Source of the DNA: Amblyornis subalaris
Lineage: Eukaryota; Chordata; Aves; Passeriformes; Ptilonorhynchidae
Assembly (NCBI GenBank): GCA_018881555.1
Contig: JACAXG010000111.1
Location: forward strand, 2,197,055 to 2,261,054
Length of the DNA: 64,000 bases
Direction of reading: 5' to 3'
Part shown: positions 48,303-61,200 of the stretch, piece after piece
Numbering within the stretch: the first letter of the stretch is position 1
How the letters are laid out: the number at the start of each line of letters is the position of its first letter
Notes under the pieces: model-generated
What the model was told of the DNA's origin: nothing
The model's input: only the letters and a program-made list of their open reading frames with translations
The model's database searches: none
Program-made: the position numbers and the translations under genes

Positions 48303-51300
48303 CCTATTTCAAAATATTTCTCTAGTCAGTATCATAACAATACTACATAACAACTTCACAGGTGCAAGATAAGAGGATTCATTTACAAAACTGTCTCACT
48401 GTTTTTCATAGCTTGCGTGAGAAAAACGGCTCTCACAGAATGCTGTGAAGGCTGGAAAATTTCTCTGCTGAAAGCTTTTCAGTATCCACAGCAATCTTCA
48501 GTTTTTTTTTTTTTACGTATTTTGGGGTTTAGTGAAAAAAATTGTTGGCCAGCACTTCCATGCCTAAGCATTTGAAGCTAGAGTCTGGACAGGGGTTATG
48601 CGTGTGAATTTGCTTCCTGTTAAAGGTGCAGTGCACTCTTCCACATTATTCACCACGTGTTGTGCCTTTCAGTCCCACCTACCTACTGGCCAAAACTGCA
48701 TAAATGAACAGATGCACAGAGTAGCTTTCTCAGATTTTCGGGCTTGCAAGCAGTGGAATTTATTTCTGAATTTGGCTGTATATCGTACTCCATCATGACA
48801 GCTGTAGAAGTGAAAAAACATGTAAGAATTTTTTCAAAAATAGATTTCTCTGTAATTTTTTTTCATATTGATATTGATTCTATTATGACAAATTAGGAAG
48901 TTCTGTATTTGATTTCTCTGTACCAGTCAGAATTTGTATACTTCCATTGTACCATTTCTGTTTTCTGAGCTGAAAAATCCTCGTTTACTTATTTATTCCT
49001 TTGCAGTAAGGTGGTTCATACTGCTAATCAACTTTGTCACCTCATGCATAGCTTTTCACTACATATTTCTTGTTTTCAAAGTTGGAGCAATTGGTGTTGA
49101 TCACAGAATTCAAGGTGTGGGCACGTATATTTATTCTCTTTATTACTTTCTCTTTCTTTTCATATAATTCCTAATATTTCCATCTATGTCTTGACCAGTG
49201 ACCTGACATTTTCAGAATATTCCCCACAATGAGTCAGAGAACCCCTTCTTGAGAGGTAAGCACGAGTTCAAACTCTATGTCTGCCATTTATTCTTCCTAA
49301 TGCTTATATTAATTCAACTATAGTTCCTATTGGACACAAAAAGCCAAAAACATCTATTAAGGTGGGGTAGTTTGTCTTCTTTTTTAGTTCTTTCATAAAA
49401 AAGGTTAGAGGCTGGGTAATCTTGGACACTAAAATATCATTTCATGAAGTGTAATTTCTGGTAAACACTCTGTCAGACATTTTGAGGTAAGGAGGAGGTA
49501 ATGGAGGTTTCTGATGTGAAGACTGCTGCTACTGACCAGGTATCATATCATGCAGATAACTTCTCCAGTTTCAAATTCATTTGCAATCTAAGATGGTTCA
49601 ATAAAATATCCGTGATTTGGAACTATACTTCATAATTTCACCTTAAATAATCTGGAGTTTGAAATTAAAATCCAGTGAGATTATATGAACACTAGGAAAA
49701 ACTTCCCGTTTCCTGATGTTATTTACTTCTGTTATTTACTTCTAGAAATTTTTCAAAGGACTTTGAATGATTAAAAAGATGAATATTGCATACTTCTTCT
49801 ACAGTAAAGAAATTAATTCTCATCAAGTGAAAACTACTTTTTATTCTGTGAATTCAGTACTGGAAAACTGAAATCCCTGATGTGGCAGTGTTGGAAAGAT
49901 TATCATTCACAATAATGGATAAATCAGACAATTTTACAGGGATCTGGCCTAATTTTGTAACAGTGTAATATTAAGTGTTAGCCCTGTGGCAAACTACTGC
50001 AAAGTTATCGATTTTATTGTAAATTTATATTCTGCTTATAGGACGCTACTTTTTTAATCTAATTTCTATTCTGCTTTCAACTTTTCCTTGGATATGGTAC
50101 TATAGGTCTCTCTGTATCTCTTTACTATTCAAAAAAGTATTAGTTTACTAAAAAGTTAATCTTCAGATTTATGCAAAAATGAAAGAAAGCTTAGTTTTTG
50201 CAATAAGTGTTTTATGTAATTATGTATGGAAGGAAGAACTGATGGTTTCTTGGACATCTAATGTACACATATACACTTATGGTAATCTTATTTGTACGTG
50301 TGCTCTGAGCAACGGAAGAAATACCTCTGTCTTACATTTTGCAGGTGGTGTTCTCCAATGTGAATAGTTCTCCATGGCACACCATGTGCCTTTGTGGAAC
50401 AGGAAGTACTTTACTGTACTTCCTGTAAACATCTGCTCATAAACTCAGTAAAGTGGGATGTGCAAAAATGTATACCGAAATACATGTCAAGTTTTGCCAA
50501 AAACATAAATCAACTTGCTTAAGTAATGTGGGTGGTCATGAAATGTTCAATAAAAAATGGTAGACCAGAGCATTTATCACTTGAAGCAGCTTTTAAAAAA
50601 TCCCTTTAAAAGGCTTTAAAATATTAGAGTCCAAGATCCATCTAACCACAATATTTCTATTGCAAATGAGACAAAGCAAAAATAATTTCTCAATATTAAG
50701 CGGGGATGGTTATATTTTTAAATCGAAAATTTGGATTTGGACTTTTAAAACATAAAATTGAGATTCATGGGGAATTAAGTACCCACCATACAGAGCTAAA
50801 TATCTATTCATAGTTGCCAAACTGTGCGTTTCCCTTGGCTATTGCAAATCTTATCGCTGCATGTAGAAATGGCTGCTTAAATATCTAACTAGCTGTGATC
50901 AGAGGAAATAGCACAATCTGGGCATATGATTATTTCAAGAATAGTGGTATTATACACAAGTTCCTACATGTTTTCAGACCTGAAGTTTTCTGCTGCATTT
51001 CTTGTTCTTCATATGATTACTGCCCTGAGCAATAATAAGAAAATCAAATTTCTAGTGAACTGCCTGGGTTTTTCCTGATTCAAGAACTGCTGGACTCATT
51101 ATATCCAATAAAATCTACAGGCTATAAAATTCATTATGTCATAAAGGTTATTCAAATAAAACACAGCTTCAAGCATGATGGGAGTTTTATGACTTTTGTG
51201 AACATTAAATGGTTTTTGCAGCAATTCTTGTCAATGACCTCTGCCAAACTATTGATAAGAGGCTGATTGCTCACTACAGACTTTCTGCTTTTACATCTAG

Positions 51301-52051
51301 CAAAAGGCAGAACAGACCTGCTCTTAAAAAATTGTTCCTTTTCTGTTTCTTGGGAGAACTGGAAATCTACATATACATGGTATTAAGGGATGATGTTTCA
51401 CAACTGGAGGGAATTTGGAAACATGTTCAATTATTTGAACATTTGATACTTCTTGAATTTGATACTTCTTTCCTCATTTTCCTGATGAAATGACTCTCTA
51501 AATGCATTGCAATGTATGTCAAAGTTTGGTGATGTTTGTATTTTAGTGTTTCAGCACTTTTACAATGCTGTCATAAAGGTACAAGTCTCTTTCCTATTAC
51601 TTTTACACGCACTTTTACTACTTACCAGCTTTCAGCAGAAGTGTGAACTTCCCCATCTGTCATAATACAATTTTTATTTAATCTGGTATTTCTGCTTGAT
51701 GACCTTGCTGGTTACCTAAACTTGAGGAATGCATATCACTTGTTTTATTCTTGTAGGGTTTTCTTTGTCTTCTAACAGTTGCTGTCAGACACTGCATATT
51801 ATCACCTTTGATCACAGCTGGGATAGTCATTCTTTCAACTATGGAGCCGCTACCATAGCTGGGTCTTGCACCATGTAGGTAGCAAGGTACCTCTTCAATA
51901 CAGTGAAACTCACTGTCTCTCATCATAAAGATATGTATATTTGAAAAGAAAGATTTTATGCAAAATTGTTTACTCTGTTGTCTTGTTGCCATGCTTTTCC
52001 AAATTTAATTTTAACTACCTCAAAGAAATATCATTGTAACTACTTTTGTTG
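48303..52051. other. Unique AT-rich non-coding stretch
   Basis: No gene or mobile element recognised over 3.7 kb. It contains an 11-bp inverted repeat at 50399-50426 and small tandem duplications near 49718-49742 and 51443-51470. Confidence 0.5.
50399..50426. other. Perfect 11-bp inverted repeat with opposed ETS-like motifs
   Basis: Arms acaggaagtac (50399-50409) and gtacttcctgt (50416-50426) are exact reverse complements around a 6-base loop (tttact). Each arm holds an ETS-family core (GGAA) in a good context. Confidence 0.6.
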
Positions 52052-52089
52052 GTGTATATATACATACATACATATATATATATATATAT
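52052..52089. repeat. (TA)n/(CATA)n microsatellite
   Basis: gtatatatacatacatacatatatatatatatatatt is a compound dinucleotide/tetranucleotide repeat about 40 bases upstream of the LTR at 52136. Confidence 0.88.
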
Positions 52090-52135
52090 TCTTCTAGAAG
52101 GTTTTCTATAATTTTACTTCAGGTAAAATATATAC

Positions 52136-52460
52136 TGTTGTTCTCAGGTTCGAATAAGCACACAGAGACAGCTGTCAGGGTTCTCCAACAGGCAGAGGCC
52201 AAAAGGAAGGAAGGAGAGAGAGCTGGCCTCTGCCCTAACTTTATTTATATGCATTCAGAAACCACCATGGATTGGAGGATAGGAATGCCACCTCCTGCTG
52301 TTCACTGGTCAATAGAATTGTCTATCATATAGGTTAGGAATTCATAACAATCTTTGCCGGTTAGATCAACAAAGTCATGTTTATACAAAAGTGCGTGAGA
52401 AACTATTTCGCCGAACCAAAACCACTGCACATCTGAAGAACTGCAAAATGCAGGGCCACA
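52136..52460 (-). mobile_element. ERVK-like solo LTR, 325 bp
   Basis: Plus-strand ends TGTTGTTCTCAGG and GGGCCACA give TG...CA termini. They are bounded by a perfect 6-bp duplication, atatac (52130-52135 and 52461-52466). On the minus strand the LTR starts TGTGGCCCTGCA and carries an overlapping TATA box and poly(A) signal, TATAAATAAAG (TATA at 52243-52249, AATAAA at 52240-52245). It then has a purine/pyrimidine-rich R-U5 and ends GAGAACAACA. A 6-bp duplication, a length of about 325 bp and this fused TATA/poly(A) layout are characteristic of betaretrovirus-like (ERVK) LTRs. No proviral interior remains. Confidence 0.87.
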
Positions 52461-52466
52461 ATATAC

Positions 52467-54192
52467 ATGTAACTACCTTAATGCCTCTGCATAATTCAAG
52501 TTCATCACCCCTCCAAGATGACTCAGTATTTAAACATTGATACTGCCTCAATTACAGGGTCTTTCTATCCCAGCTCTGTCAACACCAGAGGTCATTCTTA
52601 TGCTTTGTCTATGCCTCAATGAATATTTAATTGATTGATGAAATGTAATAACTTCTACAGGCAAGAGTGGCAGCATGAGACCCTCTCAGCCAAAAAACTG
52701 TTTGATGTTTAGAACAGTTTCATTGTAGGCAGGAGATGGGAGAAAAATTACAGATGTTCTAGAGTCCAGTTGCAACCTTCACAAAGGTTGATCTGAACAC
52801 TGAATTGTTGGTAAACCAAAGAGCTCAAATAGTGTAGGCAGAATTCTGAGACAAAGAGCTGCAATAGATGCTAGGAGAAATTGTGGTTAGAGATTGATGC
52901 TCCCCAAAATAGTCTGTAAAATCTTCCACACCTGAGTGTTTGAGAGAGATGTATTTTTCACTAACACTTCTGAGCTCTTTTCCAACATCTCCTTTGCCTC
53001 TTTTCACAGTTGCTTTGGGCAACAGACATAGGAAAAAAATAACCTAGCCTTGCAGTGCTATTCTACCAGTTTTTCAGCACTCAGATATTTCTTGCATTAC
53101 CATGCGTATTCAAATGAATGCAAACATTAATTCTCCACGACATTTTGTGTTCTCTAGATATATTAATTTACTTTCTCCAAAAATTTTATTTCTAATTTTT
53201 TTTTTATTCTTGCAAACTTTAATTTTTCTGATATTACAGGTGTGTTTAACTCCTCCCTATGACCTGTAATTGACAAAACTCTTTCCAGAGTAGCGATGAG
53301 GATTTTAAAATAAGGCTTTGACTAATTCAAATCCAATCATTACCCATCACACTCACAATATTTTGCCAGTTCTCATTAATTTTATTTAAGTCAGACTGCA
53401 AAGCATGTTCTAATGTTTGTATTCAGGCAGAGATAAAGCAGTTGTCAGATTGAGATTTCATCATACTTTACCAAGGCAGTACAGAAATCCAGCCCTATTC
53501 ACTGTGCTGTTCTCATGCCCTAACTGAATAATTACATAAAAAAAGGAGATAGACTGCTACATTCTAATCCATATCATCGATGTTAGTGGCATAAAGACTT
53601 TATATTTTTTCTTATTCTACTTGCAATAAATTCCTTTCCTCATTAAAAGAAGAATTTCTATACATTTCAGGAAATTTTCCAGCCATCCCATGTAAACATA
53701 AACCATGAATTGTTTCTAATATTAGGGGGTTTTATAAAAACATTTTAAAATACCCAACTTCCTCTAAAAATGTTGCATCAGCCATACAATGGAAGGATAA
53801 GGTGAAGGGCTTTTAGCAAAGCATAAAAACTGTTCATAAGGTGTCTTGTTAAACGGTAGTTGATGCTTTCTATATAATTTCTTCTTCATTAAATATAAAT
53901 TAGAGCTCTTTAAATTATGATGGTTTGAAAATTAGACAGACTTAGGTTTACTGTGCTGCTGCATATCCACAGGCAGCATAAATCTATTGTAAAGCTAATT
54001 TAAAAAGTCAGCTTGGCAAAGCAGATCCGTGATGATTTGATCCTATGCTATGTAATTAAAAGCATGTTGCACTGAATCCAGGAAAAGCTCTTTCCCAGAA
54101 TACCTGGAAAAAATGGTTTTTTTCTAGTTTGAAGCATCTAGGTGTGTGAGGAACCAGTTCCATTTCGATCTGTCTCCACACTGGATTGTGAA
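52467..54192. other. Unique AT-rich non-coding stretch
   Basis: No gene or mobile element recognised; open frames at most about 65 codons. Confidence 0.5.
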
Positions 54193-54197
54193 AGGTA

Positions 54198-55251
54198 TGT
54201 GGGGGAGAGGCTGTGCTTCATGCAGAGACGACTAGGAGAAGATGGAGGCAGGCCCTCTCTCTAGGAAGACTGTGCCTGGCAGCCATTTCATCTCTCCTAT
54301 GGACTCAGCAGTCAGTAGGAGAGCACCAAGGCCGCAGTGCCCTCCAGAAGGGTCCTCCAACCGGGTGGCGAAAGGTCTCCACCAATGGACTGCGACGGAC
54401 TGTTGGACTGGGCCAATGGCCGCCTGCCAGCGAGCAGCCGCCGGGAGGAGCCAGGGGCTATGAAAGCAACTGTGGCAGAAACCAAGGGGCTGTTCGCCTT
54501 TGCTGCTGGACTCCGGCTTTTTACTTTTGTGCCCTCACGGCGGCTTTTTGCCTTTGCCCCTAGTTTGCTGTCCGTTGCCCTCGCTGGGTGCTCTCTCCCT
54601 TTTTGTCCTTTTTGACTTTTGGGTCTTTTGCTTGACGCTGCTGGACGCTTGCCCGGGCACCTGCTGACCCCCGAGCCTCGTGCTGAAGCCTGCGTCCTGC
54701 CACCTCCCTCGCTTGCTCCAGCCTTCGCCTGTCCTGCCTCCCTACGTTCCTGCCCGACACCCTGCCTGCCTCGCCCCTGCTTGCCTCATCCCTGCCTGAG
54801 TCACCTGCTTCCAACTGCTTCCAACTGCCAGTCCAGCCCGCCGCCGCGATCCCGCCACGATCCTGTCCCGGGTGCTGCACCTCCTGCCCGGGGGTCCACT
54901 CCCGTGGTGTCCGGCCGCCCGTCGCCGTGGGAGCTGCGCCCTGACAGCCGCGCCTCTCCGGAGCTGCGCAGGCTCCCGCGGCGGGGAGCGCGCGCTCCAC
55001 CTGCCGGCGGGACCGCAACAGCACAGCCCGAAGGCTCGGGGGGTAACAGCCACTTCTCCTCCCTGTCTCCCCCCCTCATTCCTTTCACTTTTCCTTCGTC
55101 GTTTTCTGTCCTTTATGTTCTTCTTCAGTACATACTTTTCGTTTTCAATAAACGGTTCTCAGTTATAATATTTATCCCAGTTGAATTAATTTTGTCCTGA
55201 ATTATCTATTTTGAAAGAACTCCCTGCAGTTCCCCATAGTGGAACGCGACA
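54198..55251 (+). mobile_element. ERV solo LTR (family C, copy 2), 1,054 bp
   Basis: Starts TGTGGGGGAGAGG and ends GTGGAACGCGACA, flanked by aggta (54193-54197) and aggtg (55252-55256), a 5-bp duplication with one mismatch. The first 130 bp and the last 30 bp align with the LTR at 32340-33100. Shared features include the block ctaggagaa(g/a)atggagg and the final agtgg-aca. CCAAT occurs at 54413-54417, and AATAAA at 55147-55152 is followed by U5. The GC-rich interior, with many cctgcctgcc-type pyrimidine repeats, gives open frames of up to 193 codons on both strands. None has recognisable domain content and I do not call them genes. No internal proviral region is attached. Confidence 0.82.
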
Positions 55252-55256
55252 AGGTG

Positions 55257-58200
55257 TAAGACTCATTAATCAGAAAAAGCTGGATATTGGTCTGACCTGT
55301 TCTGCTTCTCCTTTCGGGTAATTCCATTTGATCTGTTGAAACTATTTATGGCGTCCCAAGAGAAAAACTTTTTGAAAGGGCGCAGCCCAAAGCAGCAGAA
55401 GCTTTCTATTTCCAGGGCAGGTTACTGTGTTGTGGGAACATACTACGAAAAGCAGAGTTGCTGGTAGTCTGCAATAATATCCTGATGTAATCCAAAAACT
55501 ACAGGTGCTCAGCACCTTACATAGGATCTTTTTGCTAAGATCTGACATAAAATTTGGACCCTAGACGTTAATATTATTTATAACTCTTGGGGAAAAAACC
55601 TCATACACCAAACTGCGGCAAAATATTTATTTTTCAGTGGTAACTGTCACATCAGATCTGTCTGATGTATTAAACCAGGTTTTTAGACACGGGGCACCTA
55701 CCTACACTACTATCAGTTTTCATGGCAAATACACGTGCCTCATTAATGTTACATTTTAACAGAATTGATAGTATAGTACTAGGTCAGGTTTTTCCTGAGC
55801 TGCATTGCATATAAAGAGGCATCGTTAAAGAACAGTTTTAGATTGTTTTACACTATCCACCACTGTGAAGATAAATTCTTTAGACAAACCTATCATTTCC
55901 CAATTTTTCCCAAGTCAAGGTGAAAATGATTCATATGCCAATCATTTCATCCTAGGGCCTATAACACAATAACATAGTATTAAACATGACATCAGAGTTG
56001 ATGGAAGAGAAAATATCATGCTATATTGATATTATTATTTTAAACATTCCTTGCTCTCAGCAAAGTGGCTTAAAGTGATTTACTTTCCATTTGCCTGTAA
56101 AAGAGAAATTAACTTCTGAGGCACAGTATACTAACAAGTAATATCTCTTTCTAGGTGTATGTCAACTTAAATGTCAAAAAAATAACATTCTTTCTTGGTT
56201 TATTTATGCTAACAGTTCCATGAGTTTTAGCAAAGAAGAGAACGTTCTAGTAAGTGTTATACTTTGGTTTAATAACAGAACAAGATTTTTTTTTTCTACA
56301 CCTAAACATTTTTCATTCTATTTTGAATAGGTGGAAGTTAATGCAAATTTCTAACAGCATTTTCAGGAGACTCCCTTTAGAAAATGAAAATGTGTCCTAC
56401 ACTGTCCAACTATGTGTAATACAATAGCAGAAAGGCATTGGTGGGAAGCCAGGCAAAAAAATCACAGTAATAAACTCCAATGCAGCTGATTTATCAGGAG
56501 TTACTAAAACATTTTTATATACACAGTTTTTAGAAACATTAAGAAAAGGAAGGGATTAAACCTCCTAATTTTAAGACATCTCCAGGAGGATATATTCAAA
56601 TATAACGTATATGAGGAAGGCAATAAAAAGGAAATTATAGAGTATATTACTGAGAATATTTCATCAGACTGATATGCTCATGGAATTTCCTGTCAGAAAT
56701 GGAGCCATTATCAGCTGAGTGATATATTAGTGACTAGATATTTAGAAATGGAGAATTGGAGCTGTTTGGGATCAAAATAAAATTTAAAACCAGACTGTAC
56801 ACAGTAGAGGATCAAAAGTTTGTTCTGTATCTCCTGTGTAGCTCTGAAATTCTTCTCTTCTTAGCCTGCCTTTCTGATGATTTCCAGTTCCTGTTGCTAA
56901 ATTCTTTTCTCTTCAGGCTTTTGAAAACAAGAGTTTGAAGAATGGAGCAATCATGAAAGAGAGAAACAAATATAGGCTTCTTTCAGCTGTCTGGAATATT
57001 GATTCCATATTGGATTTTACTGTCACTCTCTAGTTCTCTTTGAGATATTGATTTCATTTGATTTTTAAATTAGAAGAGAGGCACTGAGAATAAACATAGT
57101 GAAATGATGACAAATAAAATTCAGAGAGACTTATTGTTTAACAGCTGTAGAAACAAAATTTTTTCCTGAAACTTGTATTAATATGTTTGTCAAAATGGAA
57201 ATGTTAAAGAATAAGGTGTAATACTACACTACTAAACTTCCTCAGGCTAGCAATAATTTACATAAAATAGCTTGACAAACAATTGATTAGAAAACCTGTG
57301 AGTTTTTTTCTTCCTTTAATACTTATGTTTAACTCACTATCATTATGATTATGTATTGCCAAAATCTCAGCTGAGATGCTTGGTTGAAATGATTCTCAGT
57401 TGAGTTATTTTATAAACATTTTAGAGCCACACTGCAGAGGGACACATTGAAATTTATTTTATGAACAGAGTAGTATCCTTTCTCCCACAGTTGTCAGGAA
57501 CTGCTGCTTAGGATAAAGGGAGTAGCTCATGCCAGACAACCAAACATCACTCCTTCCTGTACTAGGAGACAGAATTCCCTAACAGTTCTTGAAATTAACT
57601 AATGTTTCTAAGTCATGAGATGTGAGTACTCCTACCTCAGGATCTGATCCAGAAAAGGTCTTAAGCATAAGCTTAACTTTTACCATGTTCTTAAGTGATT
57701 TGTTGGATTTGGGCCCTGAAACATAACTACAACTCAATCATCTGATGAAAGCAGCACTTTTAATTGCTGTATTAGTCAATGTTTTCCATTTTTGTGAAGG
57801 GCATGGTAAGAAATTTATGTCACTCGCACAAATATGGGACTTTTTTGTTTTGTTGAGGGTTTTTTAAAGTTATTTTTAATGTTAAAATTAACAAAAAACT
57901 GTCTTCAGGTTCAAAGCAATCAGTTAATAGTCATGAATTACTTGAATGCCACTAATAAATTCCTATTAATCTAGCCAACTATCAAGCTGTAAACTTTAAT
58001 CTATGACTTATTTATTTTATCATAGTATAGAGTTAATGGCGTACCAATACAGAACAAGAATATTATGTAACTGAGCAAACTCAGAAGTACACATAACTTT
58101 ACTGAGATCTTATCTCTGCAGACATGAAGATTCTCAGAGCCAGAAATAAAAGCAAATGAGCAGATCTTGTACTATGTGTATGTAAGATGAACTTGCATTT

Positions 58201-61200
58201 AAAGTCCTTCCTCAATAGTACTGCAATTGAAAAGAACACTTACATAAATTGCTTTTATATATACATTGCTACATACTGTACATATAAGTGTGTCTTTCAC
58301 TGTATATTTCATTTTTCTTTCTGCTTCACTAAAAGGAAACAAACTGCACATCATGTATTTAAAATGTATGTCTGTACTTCTGCTATATAGAACATTATGT
58401 TTAACACTGTCAGGGACACTGACTCCAGAGAACTATCAGATGTAGGTATGTTTTCTACACTGCTTTATAAAGCTAGTGAGCAGGTACAGGAGGTTCTATT
58501 TTAACCTAAATATATAAAACTTCCTATTGAAAATGCTAAAAACACACTACTTAGTTTCTTAATGATTGTCTGAATCTTGGAGTGACGTCTCAAAGTCAGG
58601 CACATTCTTTACTGATTTAAACGTTTTAGTACCCAATATGCCTTTTTCCCTCCTGCTTCTCATTGCACTTCAGAGTCTTGCCTCATTTTACTTCTGAAAT
58701 GTATTGCTTAGGAACAATCTGAGTAGTTACATAGTGATTTTTGCGATTCCTGAATCAGCTGAGCTAATTCCATAAAGCGGAAGAGACTACGTAAGATACC
58801 GAGACTCATTCCAAGACAGAAAAACCTCTCTGCAGCTCTATATGCTTCTAAAGGCAGTCTATGTACTGAGTAGTTGGCATCTATCTACAAGTTATTGTGA
58901 AAAACATTGTAATTGTAGTTTTCCCTCCAGACAACACAGTAATGTACATGCTAGGAATTCTTGAACATTTACTTCTGTATTGTGCAATTGATTTGATATT
59001 AAGAAATCAATTTTTTTTGCTCATTTGTAATGTAACAAGAAAAACGTAGAGTCAGCCCAGGGTCTGAGAGAGATCAAATATGAGCATACTCCTAGAGGCT
59101 GTTTTGTCATGTTTAAACTCTTGATTTTAACACCCAAGGAGCTGTTGCATTTTGTTTTGTTTGACATTATTTATATTTCTTCTCCATCGCGTTATAGTAC
59201 AATATGTCCCCAGGCATTCTCTGAGATCTGAGGACTCAGTCTGCTATGCCACTCCTCCTGTATAACCTCCAGTGAATACGCTGCATGATATGAGCCTGAA
59301 TAATGAGTGAGGACAGCAAATGTAGGCCACAACACTGTTAAATCCCTTTTAACTGTGTGGCTCAGAAAAGAACTAGACTGTAATTTATTTGACATTGTAT
59401 TAAAGTCCTGCATCAAGTATATACTTTCAGGTTGGAATAGAATATTTCAGAAATAAAAATCACACAATTAATTAAGGGAGCCAAAGTGGGATGTGCAGTA
59501 ATGTGGAAATCGCATATATATACATAAATATACATAGATATACTCATACCTATATATGGATATATATACACACAAATATGCATCGGATATGTAGAAATGT
59601 AGGACAGAGCAGTTGCACTGTCAAGTGAGAAATAAAATATTCATGTTTAGAGGAAGAGGGATTGCAGATATGGGAGGCTACTTTTAGGAGCCATAAGCTC
59701 ATCTTCAGCCTGCTGTTTCTTTTTACAGTCTACAGAGTCTGTATGTGCAACTTAAAGAGCAGAAAAAAATGAGTCATAGAATAAGCTTTCCTGAGAGATG
59801 CAGTGATATTTTAGAATAAGGGTGTGCTGATACCTCTTCTGGAAAGTAGTCTGAGGAAAAGGCTGGGAAGCAGAGCTGTGTGAAAAGCAATAGCCCATAG
59901 GAGAATATTACTTTCCTGTTGTCCTCTTGAAGCTACAAAGGAGAAAATAGATTGTCAAATGTCCTCACAACTCTCATAGCTTGCACAAAAGACAGAATGA
60001 CCGTATGGTTCATGCAGCAATGTCTAAGGTAATAGTAATTCTGCATCTGTCTGCTCATGTCTTCTACAGTCAACAAGTACAGAGAGCAGTGAGTATAAAA
60101 CCAAACAGGTTTCTAAGCTAAAGAGCAAGCCATAGGTGAAGTTTGTTTTTCTCCACATGATCTTGTTGACATATCATGTGCCACACTTTAAAGAAATTGT
60201 TCCTGGTGCCAAATGTTTTTCTTTTTAAAAAATAAAAATTAATCCTAGAAGAATGTTTCTTTCTCAGTTTTCTTTCTCAAATTTGTAATGTTTTCAAAGA
60301 AATCGACATCATGATCTGTTCCCATAAAAATGGCAGATTTGTGGGTTCCTCTTCCTTACTCTAATTACCCAGCTGGGATCTTTGCTGGGATCTTTCAGTG
60401 GTCATCACATATATACTTTGTGGGTACTTCTTTCTTACGCTGCAATCGTCTCTTCTTGGAGTGTACACTGAAAGACATGGTTAATTTGATCACAGCCCAC
60501 GATCACACTTTAAATATATTTTTTAACTATTATTATTTCAACCTTCAAGTTATCTAGATCTTTCTGTGTAAACATGGACAATGTATTAGATTTTTAGCAT
60601 ATTTTTATTTTTTATTGTATTTTCCAGTGGGATTGCTGAAGGTTTATGTATTAAAATCTATTTTGCATAGACGTTCCCAGTATGTCATTTTCACAAATAT
60701 TTTTTCCAGCAATCTCATGTAGAAAATATCACAATAGTCAGGCAAAGTGTATTAAAATAATCAGGTTTTTTTAAATACTTGATGAAAAGTCATAAGGATA
60801 CTTCTTCTTGCATTTTCCCAGAATGTGTTACATAAACACGGTTTTGTGCTCACAAAGCTCTCCATGGGATCTGGAGTCTAGCCTGGCTTCAGGAATGGAA
60901 AATATTTTGTAGTCAAAAATCATTTCATTCCTCTCAAGGCAGTCACTTTCACCAGAAATCTATAGGGAAAATAAAAATGTCATCATTTAAGCTTTGTAAG
61001 TGACACCACTTGATCTCTTTAAAAATATGTGAATAAAACTTGTGGCTAAAAGACATTAAGTAAGAGTTAAACTGGCAATTAAAAAGTCTTTAATTTAACA
61101 CATTTTAAACTGCAGAGGAAACCATATATTAGGTAAAGCATGTTCATTAAAGGATAGTAGGATCACACTATCCTTTCCATTGTTTCTATGGAAATAAAAT

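Noticed and set aside
52147..52158. ggttcgaat resembling a tRNA T-loop
   Set aside because: It is part of the U5 end of the LTR at 52136-52460; no tRNA arms surround it.
54619..55200. 193-codon open frame, plus several overlapping long frames on the other strand
   Set aside because: Lies wholly inside a GC-rich LTR, has biased P/S/R composition and no domain; overlapping long frames on both strands are typical of low stop-codon density.
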